Assembly (NCBI RefSeq): GCF_023277925.1
Contig: NZ_CP063832.1
Span: 3,780,501 to 3,844,500 of the forward strand
Direction of reading: 5' to 3'
From: Pseudomonas entomophila
Lineage (GTDB): Bacteria; Pseudomonadota; Gammaproteobacteria; Pseudomonadales; Pseudomonadaceae
Length of the DNA: 64,000 bases
Of this stretch, positions 48,756-58,552 are shown piece after piece. Each line of letters starts with the position of its first letter. Within the stretch, counting starts at the first letter, position 1. Below the pieces are notes generated by a model. The model searched no databases. It was not told the origin of the DNA and saw nothing but the letters and a program-made list of their open reading frames with translations. A program made the position numbers and the translations under genes.

Positions 48756-50086
48756 TGAGCACCGTGTATCAACAACGCTTCGAAAACCTGCTCGACAGCT
48801 TGAACGCCGCCGTGCAGCCGGGCGAGCAGTTCACCCTCGGCTACAGTGCCGAACAATCGCACTTCGTGCGCTTCAACCACGCCAAGGTGCGCCAGGCCGG
48901 CCTGGTCAGCCAGGCCAGTGCGCAACTGCGTCTGGTGCGCGAAGGTCGCCAGGCAGAACAGCAGATCACCCTGGGCGATGACGCCGAACTCGACCGTCAG
49001 CGCCTGCACGCAGCGCTCGCGCAATTGCGCCAGACCCTGCCGCTACTACCGGTGGACCCCTACCTGAGCCTCGACGAAAGTGCCTGGCACAGCCATAGCC
49101 TGTTGGCGCCGCCGCTGCCCGAGCTGGACGAGGTGCTGGCGCTGATCGCGCATGAAGCCGCCAACCTGGACCTGGTCGGCATCTACGCTGCCGGCCCCAT
49201 TTGCCGAGGCTTCGCCAGCTCCTTCGGCGCCTTCGGCTGGCACCAGGCCAACAGCTTCAACATCGACTGGAGCCTGTTCCACGCCAACGGCCAGGCGGTC
49301 AAGGCCAACTACGCGGGCCAAACCTGGCGCAGCGAAAAGTTCGCCACACGCCTGCGTCAGGCCCGCGAGCAACTGGAGCACCTGGGCCGCCCGGCCATCA
49401 CCCTCAAACCCGGCAGCTACCGCGCTTACCTGGCGCCCGCGGCGATGGACGAAATTGCCGGCATGCTCTGCTGGGGCGGCTTCTCCGCGCAATCCCTGGC
49501 CACCGGCAACAGCTCGCTGCAACGCCTGTACAACGGCGACGCGCGGCTGAGCCCGCTGGTGAGTTTCAGCGAGCAGATCAGTGGCTCGCTGAGCCCGGCG
49601 TTTTCCGACGAAGGCTCGCCCCGTCGCGATCTGCTACTGATCGGTGAAGGGCGTGGGCTGGAGCGACTGGTGAGTGCTCGCAGCGCCGCCGAGTTCAAGC
49701 TTGTGGCCAATGGCGCCGACAGCCATGAATCACCGTGCGCGCTCAGCCTGGCGCCGGGCAACCTGCCCAGCGCGCAGATCCTCGAACGCCTAGGCACCGG
49801 CCTGTACATCAGCAACCTCTGGTACCTGAACTACTCGGACCTGCCAGCGGCGCGCATGACCGGGCTGACCCGCTTCGCCACGTTCTGGGTCGAGAACGGC
49901 AGGATCCAGGGACCGGTGAGTACCATGCGCTTCGACGACAGCTTGTACAACTTGCTGGGCAGCCAGCTGGAGGACCTGACCCAGGAGCGCGAGATGATCC
50001 TGTCGACCAGCACCTACGGGCAGCGCAGCACCGGGTCGAGTCATCTGCCGGGGGCATTGGTCAAAGGGCTGACCCTGACATTGTGA
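48755..50086 (+). CDS. TldD/PmbA-family protein, TldE-like subunit
   Basis: This 443-residue protein belongs to the same family but lacks the HExxxH zinc site, as TldE does. The N-terminal LGYSAEQSHFVRFNHAKVRQAGLV and the C-terminal ARMTGLTRFATFWVENGRIQGPVSTMRFDDSLYNLLG are typical. It would form the heteromeric barrel with the TldD-like protein encoded just upstream (TGATG overlap). No RiPP precursor or other modification gene was seen nearby, so a housekeeping or peptide-clearing role is more likely than bacteriocin maturation. Confidence 0.85.
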   Translation: MSTVYQQRFENLLDSLNAAVQPGEQFTLGYSAEQSHFVRFNHAKVRQAGLVSQASAQLRLVREGRQAEQQITLGDDAELDRQRLHAALAQLRQTLPLLPVDPYLSLDESAWHSHSLLAPPLPELDEVLALIAHEAANLDLVGIYAAGPICRGFASSFGAFGWHQANSFNIDWSLFHANGQAVKANYAGQTWRSEKFATRLRQAREQLEHLGRPAITLKPGSYRAYLAPAAMDEIAGMLCWGGFSAQSLATGNSSLQRLYNGDARLSPLVSFSEQISGSLSPAFSDEGSPRRDLLLIGEGRGLERLVSARSAAEFKLVANGADSHESPCALSLAPGNLPSAQILERLGTGLYISNLWYLNYSDLPAARMTGLTRFATFWVENGRIQGPVSTMRFDDSLYNLLGSQLEDLTQEREMILSTSTYGQRSTGSSHLPGALVKGLTLTL

Positions 50087-50103
50087 TTGGCAGGCACGGC
50101 CTG

Positions 50104-50165
50104 TTCGCCGGCAAGCCGGCTCCTACAGGGGGGTTGCACGTAGGAGCCGGCTTGCCGGCGAACAA
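50104..50165. repeat. REP pair (GCCGGCAAGCCGGCTCC type)
   Basis: TTCGCCGGCAAGCCGGCTCCTACA and TGTAGGAGCCGG-type GTAGGAGCCGGCTTGCCGGCGAA are near-perfect inverted copies around a 12-base spacer. Confidence 0.9.
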
Positions 50166-50193
50166 GCCTGAATGCAGAACAAAGAGAGCCCCC

Positions 50194-51621
50194 ATGCCCG
50201 ACCGTGCCCCGCTGGACCCCGTCACCGCCCGCTGGATCCCCTGGGTGGTGGCCATCGCCTTCTTCATGCAGTCGCTCGACGGCACCATCCTCAACACCGC
50301 GCTGCCAGCCATGGCCCGCTCCCTGGCCGAGGACCCGCTGCGCATGCAGGGGGTGATCATCGCCTACATGCTTACCGTGGCCCTGCTGATCCCGGCCTCG
50401 GGCTGGATCGCCGACCGTTTCGGTACCAAACGCATCTTCTTCAGCGCCATCCTGCTGTTCAGCTTCGGCTCGCTGCTGTGCGCCATGGCCAACAGCCTGG
50501 GCTTGCTGATCCTGGCCCGGGTGATCCAAGGCCTGGGTGGCGCGCTGATGCTACCGGTAGGGCGGCTGGTGGTGCTGCGCGCCTACCCACGCACCGAGCT
50601 GGTGCGGATCATGAGTTTCATCACCATTCCCGGCCTGCTCGGGCCGTTGCTAGGGCCAACGCTCGGCGGCTGGCTGGTGGAGATCCTCACCTGGCACTGG
50701 ATCTTCCTGCTCAACCTGCCGGTGGGCGCCCTCGGCTGCTACGCGGTATGGAAGTTCATCCCCGACCTGCGCGGCGCTGAACGCACCACCTTCGATGGCC
50801 CGGGCTTCCTGCTGTTCGGCGCGGCGATGGTGCTGATCACCATCGCCATGGAGGGCCTGGGCGAGTTGCACCTGCCGCACTTGCGGGTGATGCTCTTGCT
50901 GTTCGCCGGCATGGCCTGCCTGGCCGCCTACTGGCTGCGCGCCGGGCGTGACCCGGAGCCGTTGTTCTCGCCGTCGCTGTTTCGCGTGCGCACCTTCGCC
51001 ATCGGCATCCTCGGCAACCTGTTCGCCCGCCTGGGCAGCGGCGCCCTGCCCTTCCTCGTGCCCCTGCTGCTGCAGGTGGCGCTGGGCTATTCGCCGGCCC
51101 AGGCCGGCATGAGCATGATCCCGCTGGCTGCGGCGGCAATGGTCGCCAAGTCCATCGCCCGGCCACTGATCGAGCGCCTGGGATACCGCATCGTGCTCAC
51201 CGGCAACACCCTGCTGCTGGGCCTGTTGCTGGCCAGCCTGGGGCTGATTGACGAGCAGACACCCTATGCCTTGCTGCTGGTGCAACTGGCGCTGCTGGGG
51301 GCGGTGAACTCGATGCAGTTCACGGCGATGAACACGGTGACCCTGATCGACCTTGACGACGCCAGCGCCAGCAGTGGCAATAGTTTGTTGTCGGTGGTCG
51401 CGCAGCTGTCGCTGAGCCTGGGTGTGGCCTGCGCCGGTGCCTTGCTCGGTGGCTTCACCGCGGCCGGCAGCGCCGAGGGCGTCGAGAGCACGCTGGGCGC
51501 GTTCCAGCTGACCTTCGTCACCATTGGGGTGATGGCCATGCTGGCGGCGGCGATCTTCCTGCAACTGGCGCCGACGGACGGAAGGCGCGCCCGTCGTCCG
51601 GAAGAACACGTCGAGTCGTAG
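50194..51621 (+). CDS. MFS drug exporter, DHA2 family (MdtD-like)
   Basis: From the ATG at 50194 the product is 475 residues with about fourteen helices. Helix 1 holds MQSLDGTILNTALPAMARSL, the DHA2 motif. GWIADRFGTKRIFF is the loop 2-3 signature (motif A), and GLLGPLLGPTLGGWLVE is motif C, found in drug/proton antiporters. It probably exports toxic compounds; the substrate is unknown and no regulator is adjacent. A longer upstream frame covers the TldE gene end and a REP pair, so it is not used. Confidence 0.9.
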   Translation: MPDRAPLDPVTARWIPWVVAIAFFMQSLDGTILNTALPAMARSLAEDPLRMQGVIIAYMLTVALLIPASGWIADRFGTKRIFFSAILLFSFGSLLCAMANSLGLLILARVIQGLGGALMLPVGRLVVLRAYPRTELVRIMSFITIPGLLGPLLGPTLGGWLVEILTWHWIFLLNLPVGALGCYAVWKFIPDLRGAERTTFDGPGFLLFGAAMVLITIAMEGLGELHLPHLRVMLLLFAGMACLAAYWLRAGRDPEPLFSPSLFRVRTFAIGILGNLFARLGSGALPFLVPLLLQVALGYSPAQAGMSMIPLAAAAMVAKSIARPLIERLGYRIVLTGNTLLLGLLLASLGLIDEQTPYALLLVQLALLGAVNSMQFTAMNTVTLIDLDDASASSGNSLLSVVAQLSLSLGVACAGALLGGFTAAGSAEGVESTLGAFQLTFVTIGVMAMLAAAIFLQLAPTDGRRARRPEEHVES

Positions 51622-51685
51622 GGCGAATGGCTACGAGGCTGGTAGACTGTGCGACATTTTTCGCTTCGCACCGCAGGCCCGCCTC

Positions 51686-53071
51686 GTGACCGTTGAAACC
51701 ACCGCCTTCGCCACCCTACCGCTGTCCGCCGCCATGCTGGCCAACCTGGACGCCCTAGGCTATGCCTCGATGACCCCGATCCAGGCCCAGAGCCTGCCGG
51801 TCATCCTCAAAGGCCAGGACCTGATCGCCCAGGCCAAGACCGGCAGCGGCAAGACCGCCGCCTTCGGCATCGGCCTGCTCAACCCGATCAACCCGCGCTA
51901 CTTCGGTTGCCAGGCGCTGGTGCTGTGCCCGACCCGCGAGCTGGCCGACCAGGTGGCCAAGGAGCTGCGCCGCCTGGCCCGCGCCGAGGACAACATCAAG
52001 ATCCTCACCCTGTGCGGCGGCGTGTCGCTCGGCCCGCAGATCGCCTCACTGGAGCACGGCGCACACATCATCGTCGGCACCCCGGGGCGCATTCAGCAGC
52101 ACCTGGACAAAGGCACCCTGGTGCTCGATGGGCTCAACACCCTGGTGCTCGACGAAGCCGACCGCATGCTCGACATGGGCTTCTTCGACGCCATCGCCAG
52201 CATCATCGGCAAGACCCCGTCGCGCCGCCAGACCTTGCTGTTCTCCGCCACCTACCCGGCCGGCATCGAGCAACTGGCCAAGGCCTTCATGCGCCAGCCA
52301 CAGCAGGTCAAGGTCGAGGCGCTGCACAGCGACAGCCAGATCGAACAGCGCTTCATCGAGATCGACCCGCAACAGCGCCTGGAAGCAGTGACCCGCGTGC
52401 TCGGCCACTACCGCCCGCAGTCCTGCGTGGCGTTCTGCTTCACCAAGCAGCAGTGCGAGGACCTGGTCACCCACCTGACCGCCAAGGGCATTGTCGCCCA
52501 GGCCCTGCACGGCGACCTGGAACAGCGTGACCGTGACCAGGTGCTGACGATGTTCGCCAACCGCAGCAGCTCGGTGCTGGTGGCCACCGACGTGGCCGCC
52601 CGCGGCCTGGACATCGATGGCCTGGACCTGGTGATCAACGTCGAACTGGCCCGTGACGCCGAGATCCATGTACACCGTGTCGGCCGTACCGGCCGTGCCG
52701 GCGAGAAAGGCGTGGCGATCAGCCTGGTGGCCCCAGCCGAAGGCCACCGCGCCCAGGCCATCGAAGACCTGCAGAACAAGCCGCTGCGCTGGGAACAGCT
52801 GGACAACCTCAAGAGCAAGGGCGGCGAGCCGCTGCTGCCGGCGATGACCACCCTGTGCATCGGCGCCGGGCGCAAGGACAAGCTGCGCCCGGGCGACATC
52901 CTCGGCGCGCTGACCGGCGATGCCGGGCTGCCGGGCAAGCAGGTAGGCAAGATCGCCATCTTCGACTTCGTGGCGTTCGTCGCCGTGGAGCGGGCGGTGG
53001 CCAAGCAGGCCATGCAGCGGCTGAACAGCGGCAAGATCAAAGGCCGCGCCCTCAAAGTCCGCATCGTCTGA
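51686..53071 (+). CDS. dbpA: ATP-dependent RNA helicase DbpA
   Basis: DbpA is a DEAD-box helicase that remodels 23S rRNA during 50S assembly. Visible motifs: Walker A AKTGSGKT at 50-57, PTRELA, GTPGR, DEAD at 156-159, SAT, and HRVGRTGR in the second RecA domain. The C-terminal 75 residues (TLCIGAGRKDKLRPGDILGALTGDAGLPG) are the DbpA RNA-recognition domain, which binds hairpin 92. A GTG at 51686 gives 461 residues, usual for the family. Confidence 0.96.
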   Translation: MTVETTAFATLPLSAAMLANLDALGYASMTPIQAQSLPVILKGQDLIAQAKTGSGKTAAFGIGLLNPINPRYFGCQALVLCPTRELADQVAKELRRLARAEDNIKILTLCGGVSLGPQIASLEHGAHIIVGTPGRIQQHLDKGTLVLDGLNTLVLDEADRMLDMGFFDAIASIIGKTPSRRQTLLFSATYPAGIEQLAKAFMRQPQQVKVEALHSDSQIEQRFIEIDPQQRLEAVTRVLGHYRPQSCVAFCFTKQQCEDLVTHLTAKGIVAQALHGDLEQRDRDQVLTMFANRSSSVLVATDVAARGLDIDGLDLVINVELARDAEIHVHRVGRTGRAGEKGVAISLVAPAEGHRAQAIEDLQNKPLRWEQLDNLKSKGGEPLLPAMTTLCIGAGRKDKLRPGDILGALTGDAGLPGKQVGKIAIFDFVAFVAVERAVAKQAMQRLNSGKIKGRALKVRIV

Positions 53072-53157
53072 AGTCTATTGGGGCTGCTTTGCAGCCCATC
53101 GCCGGCTTGCCGGAGATGGGGCGCGAAGCGGCGCTGTGCTCTTGAAGAGGTAACACC

Positions 53158-54339
53158 GTGCAATCCACCGACGTGATCATCCTCGGCGCCGGCGCCGCCG
53201 GCCTGATGTGTGCCCTGCTCAGCGCCCAGCGCGGGCGCCGGGTGCTGGTGCTCGACCACGCCAACAAGCCGGGCAAGAAGATCCTCATGTCCGGCGGCGG
53301 GCGCTGCAACTTCACCAACCTGTACACCGAGCCTGCCAACTTCCTTTCGCACAACCCGCACTTCTGCAAGTCGGCGCTGGCCCGCTACACCCAGTGGGAC
53401 TTCATCGAGCTGGTGTGCAAGCACGGCGTGCCATACCACGAGAAAAAGCTCGGCCAGCTGTTCTGCGACAACAAGTCCAGCGACATCCTCGACATGCTCC
53501 TGGCCGAGTGTGATAACGCGGGCGCCGAATTGCGCATGAACACCCGCATCGAACAGATCGAGAAAACCGAGGCCGGCTACACCTTGCAGACCAGCGCCGG
53601 GCCGTTCGCCTGCCAGTCGCTGGTGATCGCCACTGGCGGCCTGTCGATCCCGACACTGGGCGCCAGTGGATTCGGCTACCAGGTTGCCCGCCAGTTTGGC
53701 CATGAACTGCTGCCGACGCGCGCCGGCCTGGTGCCGTTCACCATCACCGAGCCCCAGCTCAAGGCGCTATGCACCGAGCTGTCCGGCACCTCGCTGGATT
53801 GCATCGCCAGCTGCAACGGCACGAGTTTTCGCGAGAACCTGCTGTTCACCCACCGCGGCCTCAGCGGCCCGGCGGTCCTGCAGATCTCGTCGTTCTGGGA
53901 GGCCGGCGACACGGTTGAAATCAATCTGCTGCCCGACCGCGACGCACTGGAGTGGCTGCAAGGCCAGCAGGTCGAACGCCCCAACAGCGAGCTGAAGACC
54001 GTGCTGGGCGAAGTGTTCACCCGCAAGCTGGCCAACCTGCTGGCCGAGCAGTGGTTCGTTTCGAAACCCTTGAAACAGTACACACCGGCAGAATTGACCC
54101 AGATCGCCGAGCAACTGTCGGCCTGGCAGGTGGTGCCAGCGGGCACCGAGGGCTATCGCACCGCCGAGGTCACCCTCGGTGGCGTGGATACCCGCGAAGT
54201 GTCGTCCAAGACCATGGAATCGCTGAAAAGCCCGGGGCTCTACTTCATCGGTGAAGTGCTGGACGTGAGCGGGCACCTGGGCGGTTTCAACTTCCAGTGG
54301 GCCTGGGCTTCGGCCAACGCCGCGGCGCAGTTCGTGTAG
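53158..54339 (+). CDS. YhiN/HI0933-type FAD oxidoreductase
   Basis: This 393-residue flavoprotein has the FAD Rossmann motif VIILGAGAAGLMCALLSAQRG near the start and the family's MSGGGRCNFTNLY at 42-54. The C-terminal GLYFIGEVLDVSGHLGGFNFQWAWASA is the other HI0933 signature. The role is uncertain; some homologues act on rRNA dihydrouridine or bile acids. GTG at 53158 with AAGAGG upstream is the start. It follows dbpA with an 86-base gap, and an rRNA-related role would fit this neighbour, though weakly. Confidence 0.88.
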   Translation: MQSTDVIILGAGAAGLMCALLSAQRGRRVLVLDHANKPGKKILMSGGGRCNFTNLYTEPANFLSHNPHFCKSALARYTQWDFIELVCKHGVPYHEKKLGQLFCDNKSSDILDMLLAECDNAGAELRMNTRIEQIEKTEAGYTLQTSAGPFACQSLVIATGGLSIPTLGASGFGYQVARQFGHELLPTRAGLVPFTITEPQLKALCTELSGTSLDCIASCNGTSFRENLLFTHRGLSGPAVLQISSFWEAGDTVEINLLPDRDALEWLQGQQVERPNSELKTVLGEVFTRKLANLLAEQWFVSKPLKQYTPAELTQIAEQLSAWQVVPAGTEGYRTAEVTLGGVDTREVSSKTMESLKSPGLYFIGEVLDVSGHLGGFNFQWAWASANAAAQFV

Positions 54340-54400
54340 GGTAGAATCCATTCAGCAGCACGGAACGCTTCTTGCTGGTCTGTGCTCGGAGTGCCATTTC

Positions 54401-54485
54401 GGGGCTGCCTTGCAGCCCTTCGCCGGCAAGCCGGTTCCTGCAGGAGGGCGCATTTCCCCGTAGGAGCCGGCTTGCCGGCGAATGG
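54401..54485. repeat. REP pair upstream of yccS
   Basis: TTCGCCGGCAAGCCGGTTCCTGCAG is mirrored by CGTAGGAGCCGGCTTGCCGGCGAA; GGGGCTGCCTTGCAGCCC forms an extra hairpin at the left end. A similar GGGGCTGCTTTGCAGCCC/GCCGGCTTGCCGG pair lies after dbpA at 53080-53114. Confidence 0.85.
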
Positions 54486-54523
54486 CCTCGAAGCTACTCA
54501 ACCGATCTCAGCCCAGGGCCATC

Positions 54524-56707
54524 ATGTCATCGAGCTCGTTCCGTCATTCATTGCGTCGCCTGTGGGGCCAAGACAAGTTCAGCTACGCCATCCGCGTGAC
54601 CATCGCCCTCACCGGCAGCATGGCCTGGTGCTGGTTCCTGAACGAGATGAGCCTGCTGATCCCGCTGTTCCTCGGCATCATTGCCAGCGCCCTGGCCGAG
54701 ACCGACGACGGCTGGCAGGGCCGCCTCAGTGCCCTGGCAGTCACCCTGGTCTGCTTCGCCATCGCCGCTCTGTCGGTGGAGCTGCTGTTCCCCTACCCCT
54801 GGATCTTCGCCGGCGCCCTGGCCCTGGCGGCCTTCGGCCTGACCATGCTTGGGGCCCTGGGCGAGCGCTACGGCGCGATCGCCTCGGCGACACTGATCCT
54901 GTCGGTATACACCATGATCGGAGTGGACCAGCGCGGCGGCGAGGTCAGCGACTTCTGGCACGAACCCTTGCTGCTGGTGGCCGGCGCGGCCTGGTACGGG
55001 TTGCTGTCGGTGCTGTGGCAGGCGCTGTTCTCCAACCAGCCAGTGCAGCAGAGCCTGGCCAAGCTGTTCTTCGAGCTGGGCAGCTACCTCAAGCTCAAGG
55101 CCAGCCTGTTCGAGCCGGTGCGCACCCTCGATGTCGAGGCCACGCGCCTGGAACTGGCCAAGCAGAACGGCAAGGTGGTGGCCGCGCTCAACGCCGCGAA
55201 GGAGATCATCCTGCACCGGGTCGGCAACAGCCAACCCAACTCCAAGGTCAGCCGCTACCTCAAGCTGTACTTCCTGGCCCAGGACATCCATGAGCGGGTC
55301 AGCGCCTCACACTACCCCTACAACGCCCTGACCGACGCCTTCTTCCACAGCGACGTGATGTTCCGCTGCCAGCGCCTGCTGCGCAAACAGGGGGCATCCT
55401 GCCAGGAGCTGGCCCGTTCGATCCGCCTGCGCCAGCCGTTCGTGCTGGCCAGCGGCTACCCCGAAGCCCTGGAAGACCTGAACGCCTCGCTGGAACACCT
55501 GCGCACCCAGAGCAACCCGGCCTGGCGTGGCCTGCTGCGCTCGCTGCGGGCATTGGCGGCCAACCTGGCAACCCTAGATCGTCTGCTCAGCGCCGCCAGC
55601 AACCCCGACAGCCTCGCCGACGCCAGCGACAGCAGCCTGCTCGACCGCTCGCCACGCACGCTGAAGGATGTCTGGACGCGCCTGCGTACCCAGCTGACCC
55701 CGACCTCACTGCTGTTCCGCCATGCGCTGCGCCTGCCCCTGGCGCTGTCGATCGGCTACGGCATGGTGCACCTGATCCACCCGACACAGGGCTACTGGAT
55801 CATCCTCACCACCCTGTTCGTCTGCCAGCCCAACTATGGCGCCACCCGGCGCAAGCTGGTGCAGCGGATATTCGGCACCGCCATCGGCCTGACCGTGGGC
55901 TGGGCGCTGTTCGACCTGTTCCCCAACCCGCTGATCCAGTCGACCTTCGCCGTGGTGGCCGGGGTAGTGTTCTTCGTCAACCGCACCACCCGCTACACCC
56001 TAGCCACGGCGGCGATCACCCTGATGGTGCTGTTCTGCTTCAACCAGATCGGCGATGGCTACGGCCTGTTCCTGCCGCGCCTGTTCGACACGTTGGTCGG
56101 CAGCCTGATCGCCATTCTCGCGGTGTTCCTGTTCCTGCCCGACTGGCAGGGCCGGCGCCTGAACAAGGTGCTGGCCAACACCCTGGCCTGCGCCAGCCAG
56201 TACCTGCGCCAGATCATGCAGCAGTACGCCCACGGCAAGCGCGACGACCTCGCGTACCGCCTGGCCCGGCGCAACGCGCACAACGCCGACGCGGCGCTAT
56301 CGACCACCCTGGCCAACATGCTCATGGAGCCGGGGCACTTCCGCAAGGAAGCCGACGTGGGCTTCCGCTTCCTGGTGCTGTCGCACACCTTGCTCAGCTA
56401 CCTCTCGGGGCTGGGGGCGCACCGCGACACGGCGCTGCCGGCCGAGGTCCACGAGCAACTGATAGAGGGTGCCGGGCAAGCGTTGGCCGCGAGCCTGGAC
56501 GAGATCGCCAATGGCCTGGCGGCGCGGCTGCCGGTAGCGATTCACAGCGATGCCGAGGAGGCCCTGGCCAACAGCCTGGAGCAGATGCCCGAGGAGCTGG
56601 ATGAACACCAGCGGCTGGTACAGACCCAGCTGGCGTTGATCTGCCGGCAGTTGGGGCCGTTACGAACCTTGGCTGGGCATCTGATCAAGGAAGGCGAGCC
56701 CGCTTGA
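54524..56707 (+). CDS. yccS: YccS-family integral membrane protein
   Basis: The 727-residue product (ATG 54524) starts with RLWGQDKFSYAIRVTIALTGSMAWCWF, the opening typical of YccS. Two blocks of about five to six helices (25-165 and 400-530) surround and precede large cytoplasmic helical domains, the FUSC/aromatic-acid-exporter-like layout. The family is thought to export small organic compounds, but YccS itself is of unknown function. The upstream 14 codons in frame overlap a REP element and are not counted. Confidence 0.9.
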   Translation: MSSSSFRHSLRRLWGQDKFSYAIRVTIALTGSMAWCWFLNEMSLLIPLFLGIIASALAETDDGWQGRLSALAVTLVCFAIAALSVELLFPYPWIFAGALALAAFGLTMLGALGERYGAIASATLILSVYTMIGVDQRGGEVSDFWHEPLLLVAGAAWYGLLSVLWQALFSNQPVQQSLAKLFFELGSYLKLKASLFEPVRTLDVEATRLELAKQNGKVVAALNAAKEIILHRVGNSQPNSKVSRYLKLYFLAQDIHERVSASHYPYNALTDAFFHSDVMFRCQRLLRKQGASCQELARSIRLRQPFVLASGYPEALEDLNASLEHLRTQSNPAWRGLLRSLRALAANLATLDRLLSAASNPDSLADASDSSLLDRSPRTLKDVWTRLRTQLTPTSLLFRHALRLPLALSIGYGMVHLIHPTQGYWIILTTLFVCQPNYGATRRKLVQRIFGTAIGLTVGWALFDLFPNPLIQSTFAVVAGVVFFVNRTTRYTLATAAITLMVLFCFNQIGDGYGLFLPRLFDTLVGSLIAILAVFLFLPDWQGRRLNKVLANTLACASQYLRQIMQQYAHGKRDDLAYRLARRNAHNADAALSTTLANMLMEPGHFRKEADVGFRFLVLSHTLLSYLSGLGAHRDTALPAEVHEQLIEGAGQALAASLDEIANGLAARLPVAIHSDAEEALANSLEQMPEELDEHQRLVQTQLALICRQLGPLRTLAGHLIKEGEPA

Positions 56708-56725
56708 GGTGATAGCCCGTTCGCC

Positions 56726-57463
56726 TCAAAAGCCATGCTGGCGCAACAGCCGGTCATAGCTGCCATCGGCCTTCATCGCCGCGATGGCCTTCTCGAAACG
56801 TTTGACGATCTGCTGGTGCTCGGGGTGCTTGAGGCTCACCAGGATGTGCAGGCTGTTCACCCCCAGCGGCGGGTCGACGAAGGTCACTGCCTCGCGTACC
56901 TGCGATGGCTCGCGCTGCAGGTTGTAGCGCGCCACGTACTCGTCCTCCACCGCCAGGTTGACCCTGCCCGCCGCCAACATGCGCACCGCCGACGAAAAGC
57001 TGCGCACCGGCACCTTGTTCAGCCGGGTGTCACTGTCGAAAGCCGGTGAATAGGCGTAGTCGCGCACTACGGCGATGCTGTAGGGGTAGAGGTCAGCGAG
57101 GGTCTGGTAGCCGAAGGCTTCACCTTCGCGCTTGAGCAGGCGAATGCGGTTGACGAGGTAGGCACCAGAGAACTCGCCGATACGTGTGCGCTCATCATTG
57201 AACCAGGCATTGATCAGCACATCGTAACGTCCCTCACCCACGCCCATCAGCGCCCGGGCCCAGGGCACTTCCTCGAACTCGGTGGCATAGCCGGCGCGGG
57301 TCAGCGCCGTAGTGACGATATTGGTCGCCAGGCCGCCGCCCGGCATCCCGGTGTCGGTGAAGGGCGGCCAGCTGTCCGCCACCAGGCGCAGTTTCTCGAG
57401 GCCGACGGCCGGGCCCGCACACATCACACTCAGCAATCCAAGAACGCAAAGCAGTGGCCGCAT
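56726..57463 (-). CDS. Periplasmic solute-binding protein (SBP_bac_3 type)
   Basis: From the ATG at 57463, preceded by AAGGA, the protein is 245 residues with a signal peptide ending near residue 21 (LSVMCAGPAVGLEKL). The mature part is a two-lobed amino-acid-type binding fold: LRLVADSWPPFTDTGMPGGGLATNIV at the start, RYDVLINAWFNDER, and the final AIAAMKADGSYDRLLRQHGF. No permease or ATPase gene is adjacent. It may serve a remote transporter or act as a lone sensor-type protein. It is convergent with yccS. Confidence 0.87.
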   Translation of the reverse strand: MRPLLCVLGLLSVMCAGPAVGLEKLRLVADSWPPFTDTGMPGGGLATNIVTTALTRAGYATEFEEVPWARALMGVGEGRYDVLINAWFNDERTRIGEFSGAYLVNRIRLLKREGEAFGYQTLADLYPYSIAVVRDYAYSPAFDSDTRLNKVPVRSFSSAVRMLAAGRVNLAVEDEYVARYNLQREPSQVREAVTFVDPPLGVNSLHILVSLKHPEHQQIVKRFEKAIAAMKADGSYDRLLRQHGF

Positions 57464-57604
57464 GCTCAAGTCCTTTCGCAGTGGGGGGCACACGCTGGAA
57501 ATGGCGATCTTCGCTTCAGACCTTGCAGATTACACAAAGCCGGCGGCGGACGGCAGCGGCCAGTAATATCAAATAGCCTCTATTTTGGTCGAACTACAGG
57601 GTCC

Positions 57605-58552
57605 TCAGTGCCGCAACGCCTGGTAAGCGTAGCAAGCGATCTGCGCGTCCTGGACCGCTACACCGGTCAGGTCCGCCACGGTCAGTTGGTCGTCGCTGGC
57701 GCGCCCCATGCTGGGATTGCCGAGCAAGGTACCGAGCTCCAACAGGCGCGAGTGTTCGAGCAAACCGGCCTGCAACGCATGAGAGACTTCGCCGTACTGG
57801 CTGCATTGGCTGAGCGAATCGACCACGACCAGGTCGGCCTTCGCCACCAGACGTGCAGCGAGCTCCTGCTTGCCAGGCGCATCGGCACCGACCGCGGTGA
57901 TATGGGTGCCGGGGCGCACCCAATCGCGTTCGAGCAGGGCTTCGCGCGAAGGCGTTGCGCTGATGATGAGGTTCGCGGCCTCTGCCACGGCCTGCGGCTC
58001 ACGCTCCAGGCGCACCGTGAAGCCCAGCCGTTCGGCGAAATCACGGTAACTGGCCAGCCCAGCTTCGCTGCGGCCCCAGACACTCAACTCGCGACAGGGA
58101 ATAACCGGCATCAGTTGCTCAAGCTGCATGCGTGCCTGGGTGCCGGTGCCCAGGATGCCAATGCGCTCGACCTGGCGTGGCGCCAGCAGCCGCGCCACGA
58201 TGCGCCCGGCCAGGGCGGTGCGCATGCAGGTCAGCCAACCCTGGTCGGCCAGCAGGGCCAGCGGTTGGCCCGTGCGTGCGCTGAACACCAGCATCAGGCC
58301 GTCGTTGCTCGCCAGGCCCTGCGCGGGGTTGTCGTAGAAACCCGTGGATACCTTGACGGTGAAGGTATCGCCGCCTTCGAGGTAGGCGGACTTCACGCAG
58401 CAGTCGCCATTGGCCTGGGCGAACGCGAAAGCCTGCACCGGGGGCACCTGGACCCGCCCTTGTGAATAGGCCACGAAGCCCTGCTCCAGCCAGCGCACGG
58501 CCTCGTTGAGGTCCAGGCTGGCGATGATCGCCTCACGTTCATGGATTTTCAT
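57605..58552 (-). CDS. Ornithine cyclodeaminase / mu-crystallin family protein
   Basis: The 315-residue product has FVAYSQGRVQVPPVQAFAF and KVSTGFYDNPAQGL in the catalytic half and the NAD-binding motif GILGTGTQARMQLEQL near 130. Family members include ornithine cyclodeaminase, DauB imino-acid reductase and the ectoine-use protein EutC. Its ATG overlaps the stop of the dehydratase gene by four bases (ATGA), so the two are coupled. The pair resembles eutB/eutC of ectoine users, but no ectoine hydrolase or transporter is seen here, so a role on another amino acid is as likely. Confidence 0.85.
   Translation of the reverse strand: MKIHEREAIIASLDLNEAVRWLEQGFVAYSQGRVQVPPVQAFAFAQANGDCCVKSAYLEGGDTFTVKVSTGFYDNPAQGLASNDGLMLVFSARTGQPLALLADQGWLTCMRTALAGRIVARLLAPRQVERIGILGTGTQARMQLEQLMPVIPCRELSVWGRSEAGLASYRDFAERLGFTVRLEREPQAVAEAANLIISATPSREALLERDWVRPGTHITAVGADAPGKQELAARLVAKADLVVVDSLSQCSQYGEVSHALQAGLLEHSRLLELGTLLGNPSMGRASDDQLTVADLTGVAVQDAQIACYAYQALRH

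Noticed and set aside
49735..50193. N-terminal extension of the MFS exporter
   Set aside because: It runs through the TldE-like gene and a REP pair; the ATG at 50194 is directly before the first membrane helix.
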